A stretch of 64,000 bases of DNA from Tricholoma matsutake (GCA_026075535.2 AP026548.1:4154001-4218000), one strand, 5' to 3'; numbered from the stretch's first letter, positions 33,911 to 44,971 are shown. Program-made: numbers and translations. The notes: generated by a model from the sequence alone, not told the origin.

Positions 33911-35715
33911 GTGCCAAGCAGCATTTTTCTGGCCATGCATGTTACACTTCAATCTCCCACCATGGCTGCACCACCCATTGATGCTCCATGTTCTGCAGCC
34001 ACATCAGTCATCACCATTTCCATATCCATTTTCACAACTATGCAAACTATGATGACAGAAGCTCAGACCAACCAAGCAAAAGCAGCTGCAAGAGGCCAGA
34101 GCAAGGGCAAGGGCAAAGGCAAGAAAAAGAAGGTCACAGAACACTTGGCTCCACCTCAGTCAAAATGCCAAAAGGTGTCGCCACAGCTGGTGCCGCCCCA
34201 CCATCTTGAAACGAAGGATAGCAATATTATGCTAGGCTTTACAAAAGAGAAACTCTTCATCTATGCCAACATGGCAATCATGATGACCACTCCTACTCTA
34301 CCTAAAGACAATATATGGAGGTCCATTGTAGAATGGCCCACTCCTCTGTGCGATACCTGCAGTTCGAGGGGCCTGCCAATCTGCCATTCAGATTGCTTGT
34401 GTGATGTGCTACAAGGGCAAGACAAAATGCTCGTATACAGCATCACATACAGCACAGCGGAATAAATTGATAGTGGCAGGGGAGCTCAAGGGGAGCAAAA
34501 AGGTCATTGGGAAGAAAAAGGTGAAGGCAGAGGAAAGTGAACAATGGAGAACGGCACCAAAGAGAAAATGCTGGGCAGAAGACACTGCTGGTGAGCAGTC
34601 AGATGAGTATGTTCCCATCATGCCAGCCCCAGTCCCCTTGACTTCGTGCACCTCCCACCGCATACCAACCTCTGAGCCTGTTGTGTCAACAACCCTCATG
34701 ATGCTACAATCCCTCAACACCATGCTTCTTGCACTACCACTACTAGGTTATGTCACCCATCCCAGTCGCATGCCCACCATCGGTGGTTTACAATGGGAGC
34801 TTCAAGACCTCCACATCCTCATATTGGTCTTGGCAAAAAATCAAGGAAAATTGGATCAGAAAAGCTTGATATTGCATGGATATATGGAAGTTCTCAACAC
34901 TTTGAAGAAAAAGATAATGGTAAGCATTCTAAGGTAGGCGTCGCCCATTGTCAGCATATCATTACATAAGCAAATAGTTGTCGCTTGCCACCCTTTATTA
35001 CTGCCACCACATTGCACTTTTGACACATTTGAGTCCAGAGGATTATAGGGTAGATCCCAATGGTCAACTCCCTGCAAAAATATTCTGAGAATTCTTCTTC
35101 CCCATTGGGGGAAAAGGTTCACAAAATTAGATTTTATTTATTGACTCTAAATGGTATTTATCATTATTCTACACATATTTTTCGAGTTTGAAAATTTTCA
35201 TCTTGGAACATTTGGCCGCATCACGTGACCAACACGTGGTGTTTGAGTCACGAGCTTGACCTAACTTGTGACTTAGGGACAGCTGCCATAGCCTCATACC
35301 ATGTCAAAGAGAGGGTCTAGAGTGAGTAGCATTTGATAAATGTAGAATGGAAAGTGTATGGTTATAATTTTAAGTAAATATATACACTGAAAACTTAAAT
35401 TCACTGCAAAACTTCCCTTTTGCATAGAAATTTTTTTAAAAAATTTTCAGATCCAACATTTGGCCGCTTTTGGTGCTTACTAAGCTGCTTACATAAGGGT
35501 GCTGACAATGAGTGATGCCTACCTTAGTGTTGGAGGCTGAGATGAGTGGGTTGAGAAAAAAGGTGCTAGTGAGCATTCCAGTGCTGGAGGCTGAGATGAG
35601 GAGTTTGAGGAATGGGATGGAGTTGGAGAAGATGAAGCAGGAGGTCTTGATATTGTATGGTCAATTGGTAGCGATGAACAAGTGGCTGGCCAAATTGGAG
35701 ACTGAGGGATGTTAA
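33911..35715 (+). pseudogene. Cys-rich / coiled-coil protein remnant, split by a MITE
   Basis: The first frame (33911-34465) has a Lys-rich run (KGKGKGKKKK), then WRSIVEWPTPLCDTCSSRGL. After a one-base shift the second frame (to 34937) gives IACVMCYKGKTKCSY. Together the Cys spacing (CxxC..C..CxxCx6C) resembles a small zinc-binding module. The end of the second frame (LKKKIMVSI) resumes after the 593-bp MITE as LVLEAEMSGLRKKVLVSIP and VLEAEMRSLRNGMELEKMK, a heptad-like coiled coil ending at 35715. A similar Cys-rich plus coiled/charged design occurs antisense in Gypsy-B (45056-46070). I know no function; it is probably transposon-associated. Confidence 0.45.
34932..35524. mobile_element. 593-bp MITE with TA duplication
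   Basis: The terminal inverted repeats are AGGTAGGCGTCGCCCATTGT on the left and, inverted, AGGTAGGCATCACTCATTGT on the right. They extend about 45 bp (..TACATAAGCA / TATGTAAGCA). A TA lies on both sides (34930-34931, 35525-35526). It contains no ORF of note. The motif acatttggccgc occurs twice inside (about 35208 and 35456). The TA TSD suggests a Tc1/mariner or related source. It interrupts a coiled-coil reading frame. Confidence 0.75.
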
Positions 35716-35953
35716 TAATCCATCTGCCAAAGTCATCAATGTTTGTCAATCTAGCCAATTTGCTCTCCACCATTGCCTGTTCCTACTATTATGACCACAG
35801 CTACATTAGCAATCTCTAATGCCACCTCTTTTAGTGATGCATGCACAACTTTGACCTCCCCAGATCCAACATCAAAAAATACTATGCAAATGTCCCCCCT
35901 CCTGCTGGATACCACTGTCTCAATTTGAAAAGCATCAACACTCCCAGCATAAT
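35716..35953. other. Short unassigned stretch between ORF and hAT-like element 2
   Basis: A minus-strand frame (GDICIVFFDVGSGEVKVVHA) is open here but unrecognised. No repeat is visible. Confidence 0.3.
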
Positions 35954-36466
35954 TAGTGTTTAAAGGTCTGGTTGCATGGACCGAAAAAATGACCGCAACT
36001 GAACCCAACCCAACTGAATGCAACTGAACCATCGGTTGCGGTTGCTCAGTTTTGGGGGTCGGTTGGGTTGCCGGTTGCCTCAATTCAAAATTATTTAAAA
36101 ACCGTTCAAAAACTGGTTGCAATCAGTTGCAACTGGTCTTCTGACTGTATACAAATTATTACTTATGTACTAGATATTACAGTAACAACAAGACAATAAA
36201 CTAATGTACTTACTACTAATATCTACTATTTACACAATATATAACGAAAATGGGACAAGCCCAAAGGAAAACTATACATTTGGTGAGGGTTTATATACCC
36301 TGTGGCTGCACACAGACCTTTTGGTCATGTGCTGCCACAAAAAACAAAGTGACACCACTTTGCCTAATGATTCCCACAGCCACAAATCATCAACGACGCC
36401 ACTTCAACCATCACCCACACCACTTACCGCCTACCTCAGAAGTCCCACCCGCGAAGTGAGAGTGTA

Positions 36467-36503
36467 GAGGGCCCAAACAATGACTAGTGTTGTTTGGGCC
36501 CTC
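36467..36503. repeat. Perfect 14-bp inverted repeat
   Basis: GAGGGCCCAAACAA and TTGTTTGGGCCCTC face each other across a 9-base centre (tgactagtg). It could be a hairpin, or the fused ends of a lost nested element. Confidence 0.8.
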
Positions 36504-36840
36504 AGGTACGTTTTGTATCATCTTTCTTTATTAATACTAACTAATTTGATCTCTTTTTTTACAGTCTTATGTTGTGTTACCCACCTCCCGCCTCTGTGCC
36601 CTCTCAGGCCCTGTGCCGCTGCTGTGAGCCTCTGCTTGCAGGGTGGCAACGGGTCCTGTTTCTGGACAACAATGCAACAATGACAAGGGCACCACCAATG
36701 ACAATGTGGCTGCACTGCTGCCCCACCCAATGCCGCATTGTACAGCACCACCACCCCGCCTATAAGCCACTGCTTGTAGGGGGGAGATGATGGTGCTGAT
36801 GACGATGGAACACAGAATAATGACGACAACAAACGCCGAT

Positions 36841-37022
36841 GGATGCCAATGACAACGAATGCCAACGAATGCCACTGAATGCCACCAAATGCCAATGCCA
36901 CCGAACGCCAATGCCACTGAACGCCAATGCCAACGCCAGTGAGCGCCCACACTATCAAACGCCATCGCCAGAGAACGCCACTGCCAGGGAATGCCAATGC
37001 CAACGCCCAATGCCAATGAACA
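36841..37022 (+). repeat. Minisatellite of AACGCCAATGCCA-like units
   Basis: Irregular tandem copies of GAA(C/T)GCCA(A/C)(T/C)GCCA and relatives cover about 180 bp inside hAT-like element 2. The translation is a low-complexity string without known meaning. Confidence 0.7.
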
Positions 37023-37654
37023 GCGGGGAAGTCGAACAAGTGGGGAAGGGGGACAAATGAACAGTGGAAAGACAATAACAACGGACAGGGGGACAACGAC
37101 ATGGTACCAACGATGCCCACTCTCACCAGAAATGCGAGATGATGGGGTCAGTTTTTTTGTTTTTCTTACTTTTATTTTTATTCATTCTATTAACGACCTG
37201 TCACCGCCGCGAGCACCTGCTCGTGGGGTGTCTTTTAATTAGTTTTATTTAATATGATACAAATTTTAGTTAAGAGATGAAAATAGCAGGTAAAACCAGT
37301 TCTAACCGGTCTTTTGGAGGCAACTGAACTGACTGGGACCAGTTGTACCTGGTTCGGTTGCGGTTGCTCCAATTTGGGTGATGGTTGCAACCGGTTGCCC
37401 ATTTTGGGGTCGAAAAACCAGACTGAACTGGACCTTAAAACACTAGGCATAATTCTACATTGAATAAAAAATAATGATGTTGTTTAGACTAAGCCTATTT
37501 GTGTATATATTTTGATCAATGTATGCATAGTTGTTTCATTAATAGATGGAGTATGAGGTATATATTGAATTAATCAATATATATAGCAATTTTACAGCTG
37601 GTAGTGAAAATATTACCATGCAAAAATAGTACATTGTAATGACTGATGCCAGTA

Positions 37655-37800
37655 GAGATAAAGTTGGTGGATGATATCGGTGTCAGTGGTGGGGTCATTG
37701 AGTGGGTGTTGATTTTTATTTGCTGGCACTTTGTGCAGCTTTTGATGTATTTCTTTATAAAGTTGGCCATTCCTGGCCATCAGTATGCCTCTTAGCACAA
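37655..37800 (-). pseudogene. Gypsy integrase fragment (Gypsy-A family), minus strand
   Basis: The minus strand reads ARNGQLYKEI in one frame and MANFIKKYIKSCTKCQQIKI followed by NTHSMTPPLTPIS in the other. At DNA level it closely matches 51355-51475 of Gypsy-A (MANFIKKYVEGCAKCQQMKI). It is an old truncated copy. Confidence 0.8.
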
Positions 37801-37852
37801 TCAGCATTTGTTGAGTATGTATATAGAGAAAAAGAAAATGTTGAAATTTATT

Positions 37853-38267
37853 TATTTTTATTTTTATTCTTTGAGATTGAAAAATTATATTTACTAAACA
37901 AAAAAAGTTTTTAATTTTAATTTTATTATTATGTTTATTTACACACCAGAATCCCACCGTTGATCCAACAATGCCTGTTATCCCTGTCCATTTGATCCCA
38001 AATTAAAACAAGCAAGATAGAATAAATTTGAAAATATTAAATTTGAATCAATAAAGAATAAAAAAACAAATCTTTTAATTTAATATTTGGATATATAATA
38101 AAATTTAATTTGAGCAATCAGAGTAAATATTTTTATGTTTTTAAAGTTATTATCAAGATAATATAAAAATATAAAAAATAAGATAAACATGATAATAAAA
38201 TTAAAATTAAAAAATTTTTATTTAGTAAATAAAATATAATTTTTCAATCTCAAAAAATAAAAATAAG
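37853..38267. repeat. AT-rich ~415-bp element with ~88-bp inverted repeats
   Basis: The left arm (37853-37940: atttttattctttgagattg.. to ..ttaattttattatt) is mirrored by the right arm (38179-38267: gataataaaattaaaattaa.. to ..caatctcaaaaaataaaaat) with few mismatches. The centre is almost pure A/T apart from a GC-richer patch at 37945-38010. It could be a MITE; no clear TSD could be fixed in such AT-rich flanks. Confidence 0.7.
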
Positions 38268-38552
38268 ATGGTTACCTGCCAAACAAAAGTGCTGAAACTA
38301 GTTTTGTTTCTTGTTACCTCAATTGAATATAATTTACATAGACTCTTCTAGTGAATCATAAAAAAAGTACATACAATTTATTACAAGCTATTATTACATA
38401 TTCTTTCTTTGTACCTCAGAAAATTGAACCTGGAGCTGCTCTATAGATAACTCTACTGAGATATTGTGTTGAGCATCTTTTAAAAGCTTCAAGACAGTTA
38501 TGACCTAGTGCTGGTAGCTTCAATCAAAGTTCTCTCTTACTATTGGTACAGT
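38268..38552. other. Non-coding gap before Gypsy-A
   Basis: AT-rich sequence without ORF, repeat or RNA-gene signal that I can see. Confidence 0.5.
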
Positions 38553-38557
38553 ATGTC

Positions 38558-39206
38558 TGTTACAATTTTCCTTGTAACTCATGGAATCCAACGCACCCGA
38601 CGATCCCCTCCAGACAGGAGGCACCCCTTGACTCATGCCTGTGGCATGCCCTTGACACCAGACAAACCTACAATGCATGCTGATAGCATGCATTCGATCC
38701 TCTTCCTGTAGAAGGCACTCTTGACGCATGGTGACTCCATGCACCCGAACCCATTCACACATATGCTGTGATATGACAACCTCTTGACATGAGGTCCATG
38801 ACATTGACACCTCATGCTAGACATGAGGCTTATCTCTTATTGTTTTCTGACATGCTGCGCCGCAGCACTCTGTGACATTGGACGCCTCATGCAAGGCATA
38901 AGGGCTATTGTTTCTATTCTTACTTGATATGCATCTATCTTTCCGATTGGACGATAAGGACCTTCCTTGTAGTATAAGTACTGCAACTCATAGTAGGGAT
39001 GTCCTTAGTTTAGATCTAGGCATTCTACAGCCTTAACTTGCAACTCATGAACTTACTCAAAACCACTAAGAAAGCCCCTTAGTGCATGAACCTGAACGAC
39101 TCTATGCAGAAGCCCTGCTAGAGTGCACTATCTATCTTACGTTGGACGCTCCGAGTAAGACTAGTGCCGAACGACTCATCAAGGAAGCACCTCGTCAAAC
39201 AACATC
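38558..39206 (+). repeat. Gypsy-A 5' LTR, left part
   Basis: It runs from TGTTACAATTTTCCTTG to caaacaACATC, where Gypsy-B enters; ACATC is the TSD. The remaining 35 bp follow at 46906-46940. The total of 684 bp is about 75 bp shorter than the 3' LTR, which has extra tgacatcgga-type units. A dense series of short hairpins fills 38606-38912. A TATA-like gtataagta lies at about 38970. Confidence 0.88.
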
Positions 39207-39869
39207 TGTCACGATCCATTCCTCGCCCGCTCAGAACCTGCAACCTTCCGATCTTTTCTGCTTTTCCTAACTCAACTCCTACCGCCTTCATTCTGGCCCC
39301 CTCGCACTGCCCACACTGCTGTGCACCAGGCTGCCATCTAGTTTTGCAAATTCGACTACAGATTCCTGTGCGGCCTCCGCTAGGCAATTTATCTATGCAG
39401 TTGAGACACTGCTGCAGTTTCTGTTTCCATTCTGCTCTTGTTCTGGACTCTAGTATTTAAGCTTAGTTAGTTTCGCTTTGTATTCCTTAGTTCATATATC
39501 GATATAGACTCGACCTTACCCTGTCAATCTAAAACCTCCTTCTACTCCAACTCCTGACCTTTAAGAGTTTGAACTCCATTTGACTCAACCTCTAGTTTCC
39601 CTCTGAAGTTCTAGTCTCATCTGAACTTAACCTAAGTCTCTCCGTACTCCTTCCCGCATTTATCCGCACTCTCCTGCCCCTATCTCTAAAACCTCTACCC
39701 AAAATTAGGACACCAGACGAGGTGAAGGGCGCAGCTTCTTACAAGCTGAAGCCAAGTCCTTTTTGTTACCCATCCGCATAATCCGCTATGACCCGACAAT
39801 CTTCTGCTCTCAAACACCCGCCGGGTCCGACCGGATTCCGATGAGCCCTTTTCAGATCAGTTCTTAACA
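39207..39869 (+). repeat. Gypsy-B 5' LTR (663 bp)
   Basis: It matches 46203-46900. The 3' copy is longer by about 35 bp near 46335-46370 (cagcaaccatggctgcc..), with otherwise sparse C/T differences. A TATA-like tagtatttaagc is near 39450. Confidence 0.9.
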
Positions 39870-39906
39870 GTATATATGAACTCACACTTCACTCATTTCT
39901 TCTTCT

Positions 39907-41286
39907 ATGACCCCAACTGAAACTCGCCAGTGCACAACCAGAAACTCTCAACGCGCCGGTACCATTCCAGGAATCTCTGCAATTCAGCGATCCACACTTC
40001 CTAGCCCACGACCTGCCTCAACATTCGGAGTAACTTCCAGACCTTTCAACATTTTCCAACAAATCGGTTTCAGAGCCCCATCAATCAGTGCAAACCTCAT
40101 GTCTACTCAAGCTCAACAATCCCCTGCGAATCCGGAAGAACCCCGATCCACGACTCCCCTTGAGTATGTAGGGGGCATCAACCAGCCTGAACCCTATGGG
40201 TTGGAAGATCGTAGTCTAGAGGACGGACCTCCCAGTGGACCCGACGACCCTAGTGGTCCGGATGGCCCTGGGGGTGACCCCAATCCCAATGATCCTAACG
40301 ATCAACCTCCCGCAGGGGGAAACCCTGATCCAGGGGATAGGTTCATAGATGTTCTTTACAACTTCTTGGAGAGTATCCACACCCTCCAACAAAATAATGC
40401 ACCCAAGACCAAGAAAATCAAAGTTCATGACCCTGACACCTTCGATAACTCCAACCCAAAGAAACTTAGAGACTTTCTAGTCTCGTGTAACCTTCATTTC
40501 TGCGACCATCCACACATATTTTCTTCTGATGAGAAAAAGATCATATTTATCCTTTCTTATCTCAAGGGATCAGCTCTCAGCTGGTTTGAGCCTGGTCTTA
40601 ATGACCCGACCGATTCCGCACACTGGATGTGGGATTATGAGGCTTTTCTCGCTGAACTAGAGAGTAACTTCAGCCTGCACGACCTGCTCGGGGATGTGGA
40701 AAAAGCTCTTTCCAATTTAGCAATGAAGAAAAGTGGTCACATCACAAAGTATAATGTTGACTTTTGGAAATTAGCTTCTAGGGTCAACTGGAATGAGGCA
40801 GCCCTCCGTGACCACTATTTCCACAGTCTTCTGCTCCGACTTCTTATAGAAGTCCTTCGGGGTGGTAAATCCGACACCCTTGCAGGACTGCACTTGAAAG
40901 CGCAGGACTGTGACAATATCTACTGGATGCAGGAAGATGAAACCTGGTTTGAAACTAAGAATTCCAGGAACTCTTCTAACCCTGTCAAGAAGGACAACCC
41001 CAAAGGTTCCTCCCAGTCCACCAATCAATCCTCATTGAGCTCCCCTCGGGGAAACTCCTCCAACCAGCAGCCCTCCACGACAAAGAACACTTCCAAGTCA
41101 TCCATCTCTGACAAGTTGGGGAAGAACAGCAAACTTACTGTGGATGAACAAGAACATCGCATGCGGGAAAGACTTTGCCTCTACTGCGGTGAAGAAGGGC
41201 ACATAGCAGGAAACTGCCCAAAGTCTAAAGCTGCAAAAGCCCGCGCATCCACTGTAATTCCCGATTCTGCGGACTCGGAAAAATAG
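39907..41286 (+). CDS. Gypsy-B Gag, intact ORF
   Basis: This is a 459-aa ORF without internal stops. It starts MTPTETRQCTTRNSQ and has a Pro/Gly/Asp/Asn-rich linker (DDPSGPDGPGGDPNPNDPND). The Ty3/Gypsy capsid domain follows (FLVSCNLHFCDHPHIF, IIFILSYLKGSALSWFEP, LTHHHDL-like FSLHDLLGDVEKALSNLAMK). After a Ser/Asn-rich stretch comes a CCHC zinc knuckle CLYCGEEGHIAGNC near residue 430. Gag would assemble the virus-like particle and package RNA. It is the only complete retroelement structural ORF in the window. The pol frame begins after a short gap, in another frame. Confidence 0.9.
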   Translation: MTPTETRQCTTRNSQRAGTIPGISAIQRSTLPSPRPASTFGVTSRPFNIFQQIGFRAPSISANLMSTQAQQSPANPEEPRSTTPLEYVGGINQPEPYGLEDRSLEDGPPSGPDDPSGPDGPGGDPNPNDPNDQPPAGGNPDPGDRFIDVLYNFLESIHTLQQNNAPKTKKIKVHDPDTFDNSNPKKLRDFLVSCNLHFCDHPHIFSSDEKKIIFILSYLKGSALSWFEPGLNDPTDSAHWMWDYEAFLAELESNFSLHDLLGDVEKALSNLAMKKSGHITKYNVDFWKLASRVNWNEAALRDHYFHSLLLRLLIEVLRGGKSDTLAGLHLKAQDCDNIYWMQEDETWFETKNSRNSSNPVKKDNPKGSSQSTNQSSLSSPRGNSSNQQPSTTKNTSKSSISDKLGKNSKLTVDEQEHRMRERLCLYCGEEGHIAGNCPKSKAAKARASTVIPDSADSEK

Positions 41287-41342
41287 TCCGCAACCCTCAG
41301 GATACAGTCATTGGGGCTGGGGGTTGCATTGACCTTACCCAC

Positions 41343-44300
41343 TTGGCTGCCTATGTCTGTCTCAATGCGTCCACTCTTTCCGACCCTGACTCCCTAATCA
41401 TCCTCTTAACTATTCCTGACCTTTCCGCCCCTGTCCGAACCCTCATTGATTCTGGTTCATCCCACTGCTTTCTTGACTCCTCTTTCGTGTTGAATAACCA
41501 ACTCAGCATGGAATCCATTAACCCGATCGGTTTACGACTCTTTGATGGATCTTGCAACTCCACCATAACTCAAGTTGCCCAACTTCCGGTCACCTTTCCT
41601 ACTGGTGAAATGTTCAATCTGTCATTTTATGTAACCTTGCTAGACTCTTCCTGTTCCGCAGTACTTGGTCATAACTGGCTGAAGCAATACAATCCGTTGA
41701 TTGACTGGTCTTCAAGCCAAATCACTTTCTGCTCTGCTGATCATAGAGGTTCAGCACCCCAGACGTCTCCTTTGTCCCCGAACCTTCTGGTAGAAATCCT
41801 TGAATCCTCCGCATTTTCCGAACCCCCCATTCCTCCTAAGTTTACACCTCCCGACATCTCTTTCATCAACGCTGCTGCTTATGCACATGCTAGCAAACTC
41901 CCTGGGGCAGTAGCTTTCCAGATGACCTTCGCTCCAGAAGGGTTATCCGCCCACTCGACCCAATCCTCAATCCCGCTGGATTTATCTGACATTCCCGCCG
42001 AGTATCATGAATTCACCGATGTCTTTAATAAGAATAAGGCAGACACCCTTCCTCCACATCATCCTTACGACCTCAAGATAGAGACGGAGCATAATGCTCC
42101 CCCTCCTCTGGGTCGCATGTACTCCCTCTCTCCCTCCAAATTAGAAGCCCTACAAGTCTTCATTGACAAAAACATCCACTCAGGCTTCATCCATCCTTCT
42201 AAGTCTCCACATGGAGCTCCTATACTTTTTGTCAAGAAGAAGGACGGTAGCCTCCGACTTTGTGTCGACTACCGAGGACTCAATCGTCTTACAAAGAAAG
42301 ACCGCTATCCCCTTCCTCTCATTTCCGACCTCCTTGACTCTCCCCGAAAAGCCCGCTTGTTCACCAAGATAGACTTGCGGCATGCTTATCACCTAGTCCA
42401 CATCGTGGACAGTGACGAATGGAAAACTACTTTCTGCACCCCCTACGGATCCTTCGAGTGGTTGGTGGTTCCCTTTGGACTCACTAATGCACCCGCAGCA
42501 TTCCAGTGTTTTATGAACGACATCTTCAGTGACATGCTGGATGTTTGTGTCATCGTGTACCTTGACAACATCCTGATCTATTCAGATGACAAGTCCCAGC
42601 ATGGGACTCACGTTAAAGAAGTCCTCCGCCGTCTCCGGAAAAATGGACTTTATGCCTCCCCACAGAAATGTGAGTTCCACAAAGACACTGTTGAATATTT
42701 AGGTTTCATCCTTTCACCGGATGGACTTCGGATGTCTGAGGATAAAGTCAAAACCATGCTTGACTGGCCCGAGCCTAGGAAAGTTAAGGACATCCAATCC
42801 TTCTTAGGCTTCTGCAATTTTTACCGCCGTTTCATTAACGGTTATTCAGACATTGTCATCCCACTTACCCACTTGATGCGGAAATCTGCACCTTGGGACT
42901 TCAACAAGAAGTGCCGCGACGCCTTTGAGAGGCTCAAACAAGAATTCACTCATGCACCCATCTTAACCCAATGGGTACCCAACTCACAAATGGTACTCAA
43001 AATGGATGCTTCCGACTATGCCCTAGCTGCTATCCTTTCGGTTTACACTGTGGATGGAGAAATCCATCCAGTCGCTTTTCATTCCCGCTCCTTCAATCCC
43101 GCTGAACTAAATTACGACACACATGACAAGGAACTCTTGGCCATTTTCAAAGCCTTCAAACACTGGAGGCAGTACTTCAAGGGTTCCGCAAACCCAGTTG
43201 ATGTGGTCATGGACCACAAAAATCTTGAGTACTTCAGCACTACCAAGTTGCTCACCCGCCGCCAGGCCCATTGGTCTGAGTACCTTTCCCAGTTCAATCT
43301 CGTCATCCGCTTCCGCCCCGGGAAACTAGGGGCCAAGCCAGACGCACTCACTAGATGTTGGGACATCTATCGCAAAGGGGGAAATAGCGACTTTGCCTCT
43401 GTAAACCCGACCAACTTCTGACCTGTATTCACACAGGAACAACTCTCCTCTTCCCTCCGCGCCACTTATCTCACCACACCCATCCTTTGACAAGCAGTAA
43501 TCATGGACGTTGAGAAACTCCACAACAACATCTGCACCTCTCTTCCCCTTGACCCTATATCTTCTGTTCATCTCCCGACACCTGTTGACCCCAACTGGAC
43601 CATAGATGAGGCAGGACTTCTCTGCCACTTTGACCGGATTTATGTTCCGGACATTGCGGATCTCCACCTCAAAGTCCTCCAATACAAACATGATCATATC
43701 CTCTCCGGCCACTTCGGACAAAACAAAACCCAGCAGCTTGTCCACTGGGAATACGTCTGGCCAAACCTCCGCACCTTCATCCAGGAATTCTGCAAATCCT
43801 GTACGACTTGCAAACAATCCAAATTGCCTCGACACAGGCCCTACGGGTTCCTAAAGCAACTTCCGGTTCTGGAACGACCTTGGAATTCCATCTCCATGGA
43901 TTTCATTGAACAACTACCCGACTCCGCTGGTCACACTGCTATCCTAGTCATTGTTGACTGCCTCACCAAACAGGGCATCTTCATTCCAACTGTCAATGAA
44001 ATCACAGCCCAAGAACTAGCCAACCTGTTTGTCCTCCACGTCTTCTCCAAGCATGGTGTTCCGTCGCATGTCACTTGTGACTGGGGATCTGAGTTCATCT
44101 CTCATTTTTTCTGCTCTCTCGGAAAAGCACTCGACATGCGGATCCACTTCACTTCTGGTTATCATCCGCAAGGTGATGGTCAGACAGAATGACTTAACCA
44201 GGCCTTGGAACAGTACCTCCAGATCTTCTGCAACTATCAGCAGGACGACTGGTCTCACCTCTTGCCCTTGGGTGAATTTGCCTACAACAATGCTCCTTCC

Positions 44301-44971
44301 GCCTCTACAGGTGTATCACCTTTCTTTGCCAATAAAGGTTACCACCCGAACATTTCCATCTTTCCAGAGCGCGACTTAGCTTCACAGCGCACCCACGAAT
44401 TCGTCGTTGATTTAGATGACCTTCACCAGGAACTTTGGAAACAACTTGCAGCTGCTCAAGAACGTTATCAAGGTCCTGCAGATAAACATCGGGCACCCGC
44501 ACCTGACTTCGACATTGGTGATTTTGCTTATGTCACTGCAGAAAATATCCGCACCACCCGTCCCTCCAAGAAACTCTCCAAAAAGAACCACGGTCCTTTT
44601 GAAATCATCGCCCACCCGGGAACTCACTCAGTCACCCTGCGGCTCCCGGATCACATGCGGGCTATTCACCCTGTTTTCCATGTCTCTCAACTAGAGATAC
44701 ACTCCTTGAACACAATTCCAAATTGAGTACAACCTCCACCTCCTCCAATCACCATCAATGACGAGCTCGAATATGAGATCGCCAAAGTCCTCAACTCCAA
44801 AGTCGACAACCGACATCGCTGCAAGATTCTCTACCTCGTCCGATGGGAAGGTTACCAGGGAACCGACAAAGAGACTTCCTGGCTACCTGTTATGGAACTT
44901 GACCACGCCCAAGAACTCCTTGCAGATTTTCACACCTGCTACCCACAGAAAATCGGACCGTTACCCACTTA
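41343..44971 (+). pseudogene. Gypsy-B pol: protease, RT (YLDN), RNase H, integrase, chromodomain
   Basis: It is one continuous frame to TAA at 44969-44971, broken only by four TGAs (43419, 43488, 44190, 44724), each where Arg fits. The protease shows TLIDSGSSHCFLDSS. RT has [34 protein letters not shown] and VIVYLDNILIYSDD; the second Asp of YLDD is Asn (GAC to AAC), so RT should be dead. RNase H has MDASDYALAAIL and DHKNLEYFS. The integrase has the HHCC zinc region (CKSCTTCKQSKLPRHRP), core blocks MDFIEQLPDSAGHTAILVIV and SGYHPQGDGQTE, and a GPF-type module (KNHGPFEIIAHPGTHSV). The chromodomain is YEIAKVLNSK..YLVRWEGYQGTDKETSW (near 44770-44900). Confidence 0.92.

Larger units (their letters stand above)
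35954..37445. mobile_element. hAT-like non-autonomous element 2 (1492 bp)
   Basis: The ends are TAGTGTTTAAAGGTC on the left and GACCTTAAAACACTA on the right. The flanking 8 bp are agcataat (35946-35953) and ggcataat (37446-37453), a TSD with one mismatch. Subterminal regions carry many GGTTGC/GCAACC copies in both orientations (36000-36140, 37300-37410). No transposase is visible. The termini share TAGTG with element 1 but the subterminal motif differs, so these are two families. The interior holds a perfect hairpin and a short-unit minisatellite. Confidence 0.78.

Noticed and set aside
36518..37126. 202-codon minus-strand ORF with WHWRS-type repeats
   Set aside because: It is produced by the GCCAATGCCA minisatellite in hAT-like element 2; repeats give long frames by chance.
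37945..38010. Possible mitochondrial rRNA insert (agggataacagg) in the AT-rich element
   Set aside because: Only about 12 bases match the large-subunit rRNA core; flanking sequence does not follow, and the inverted arms favour a MITE-like element.
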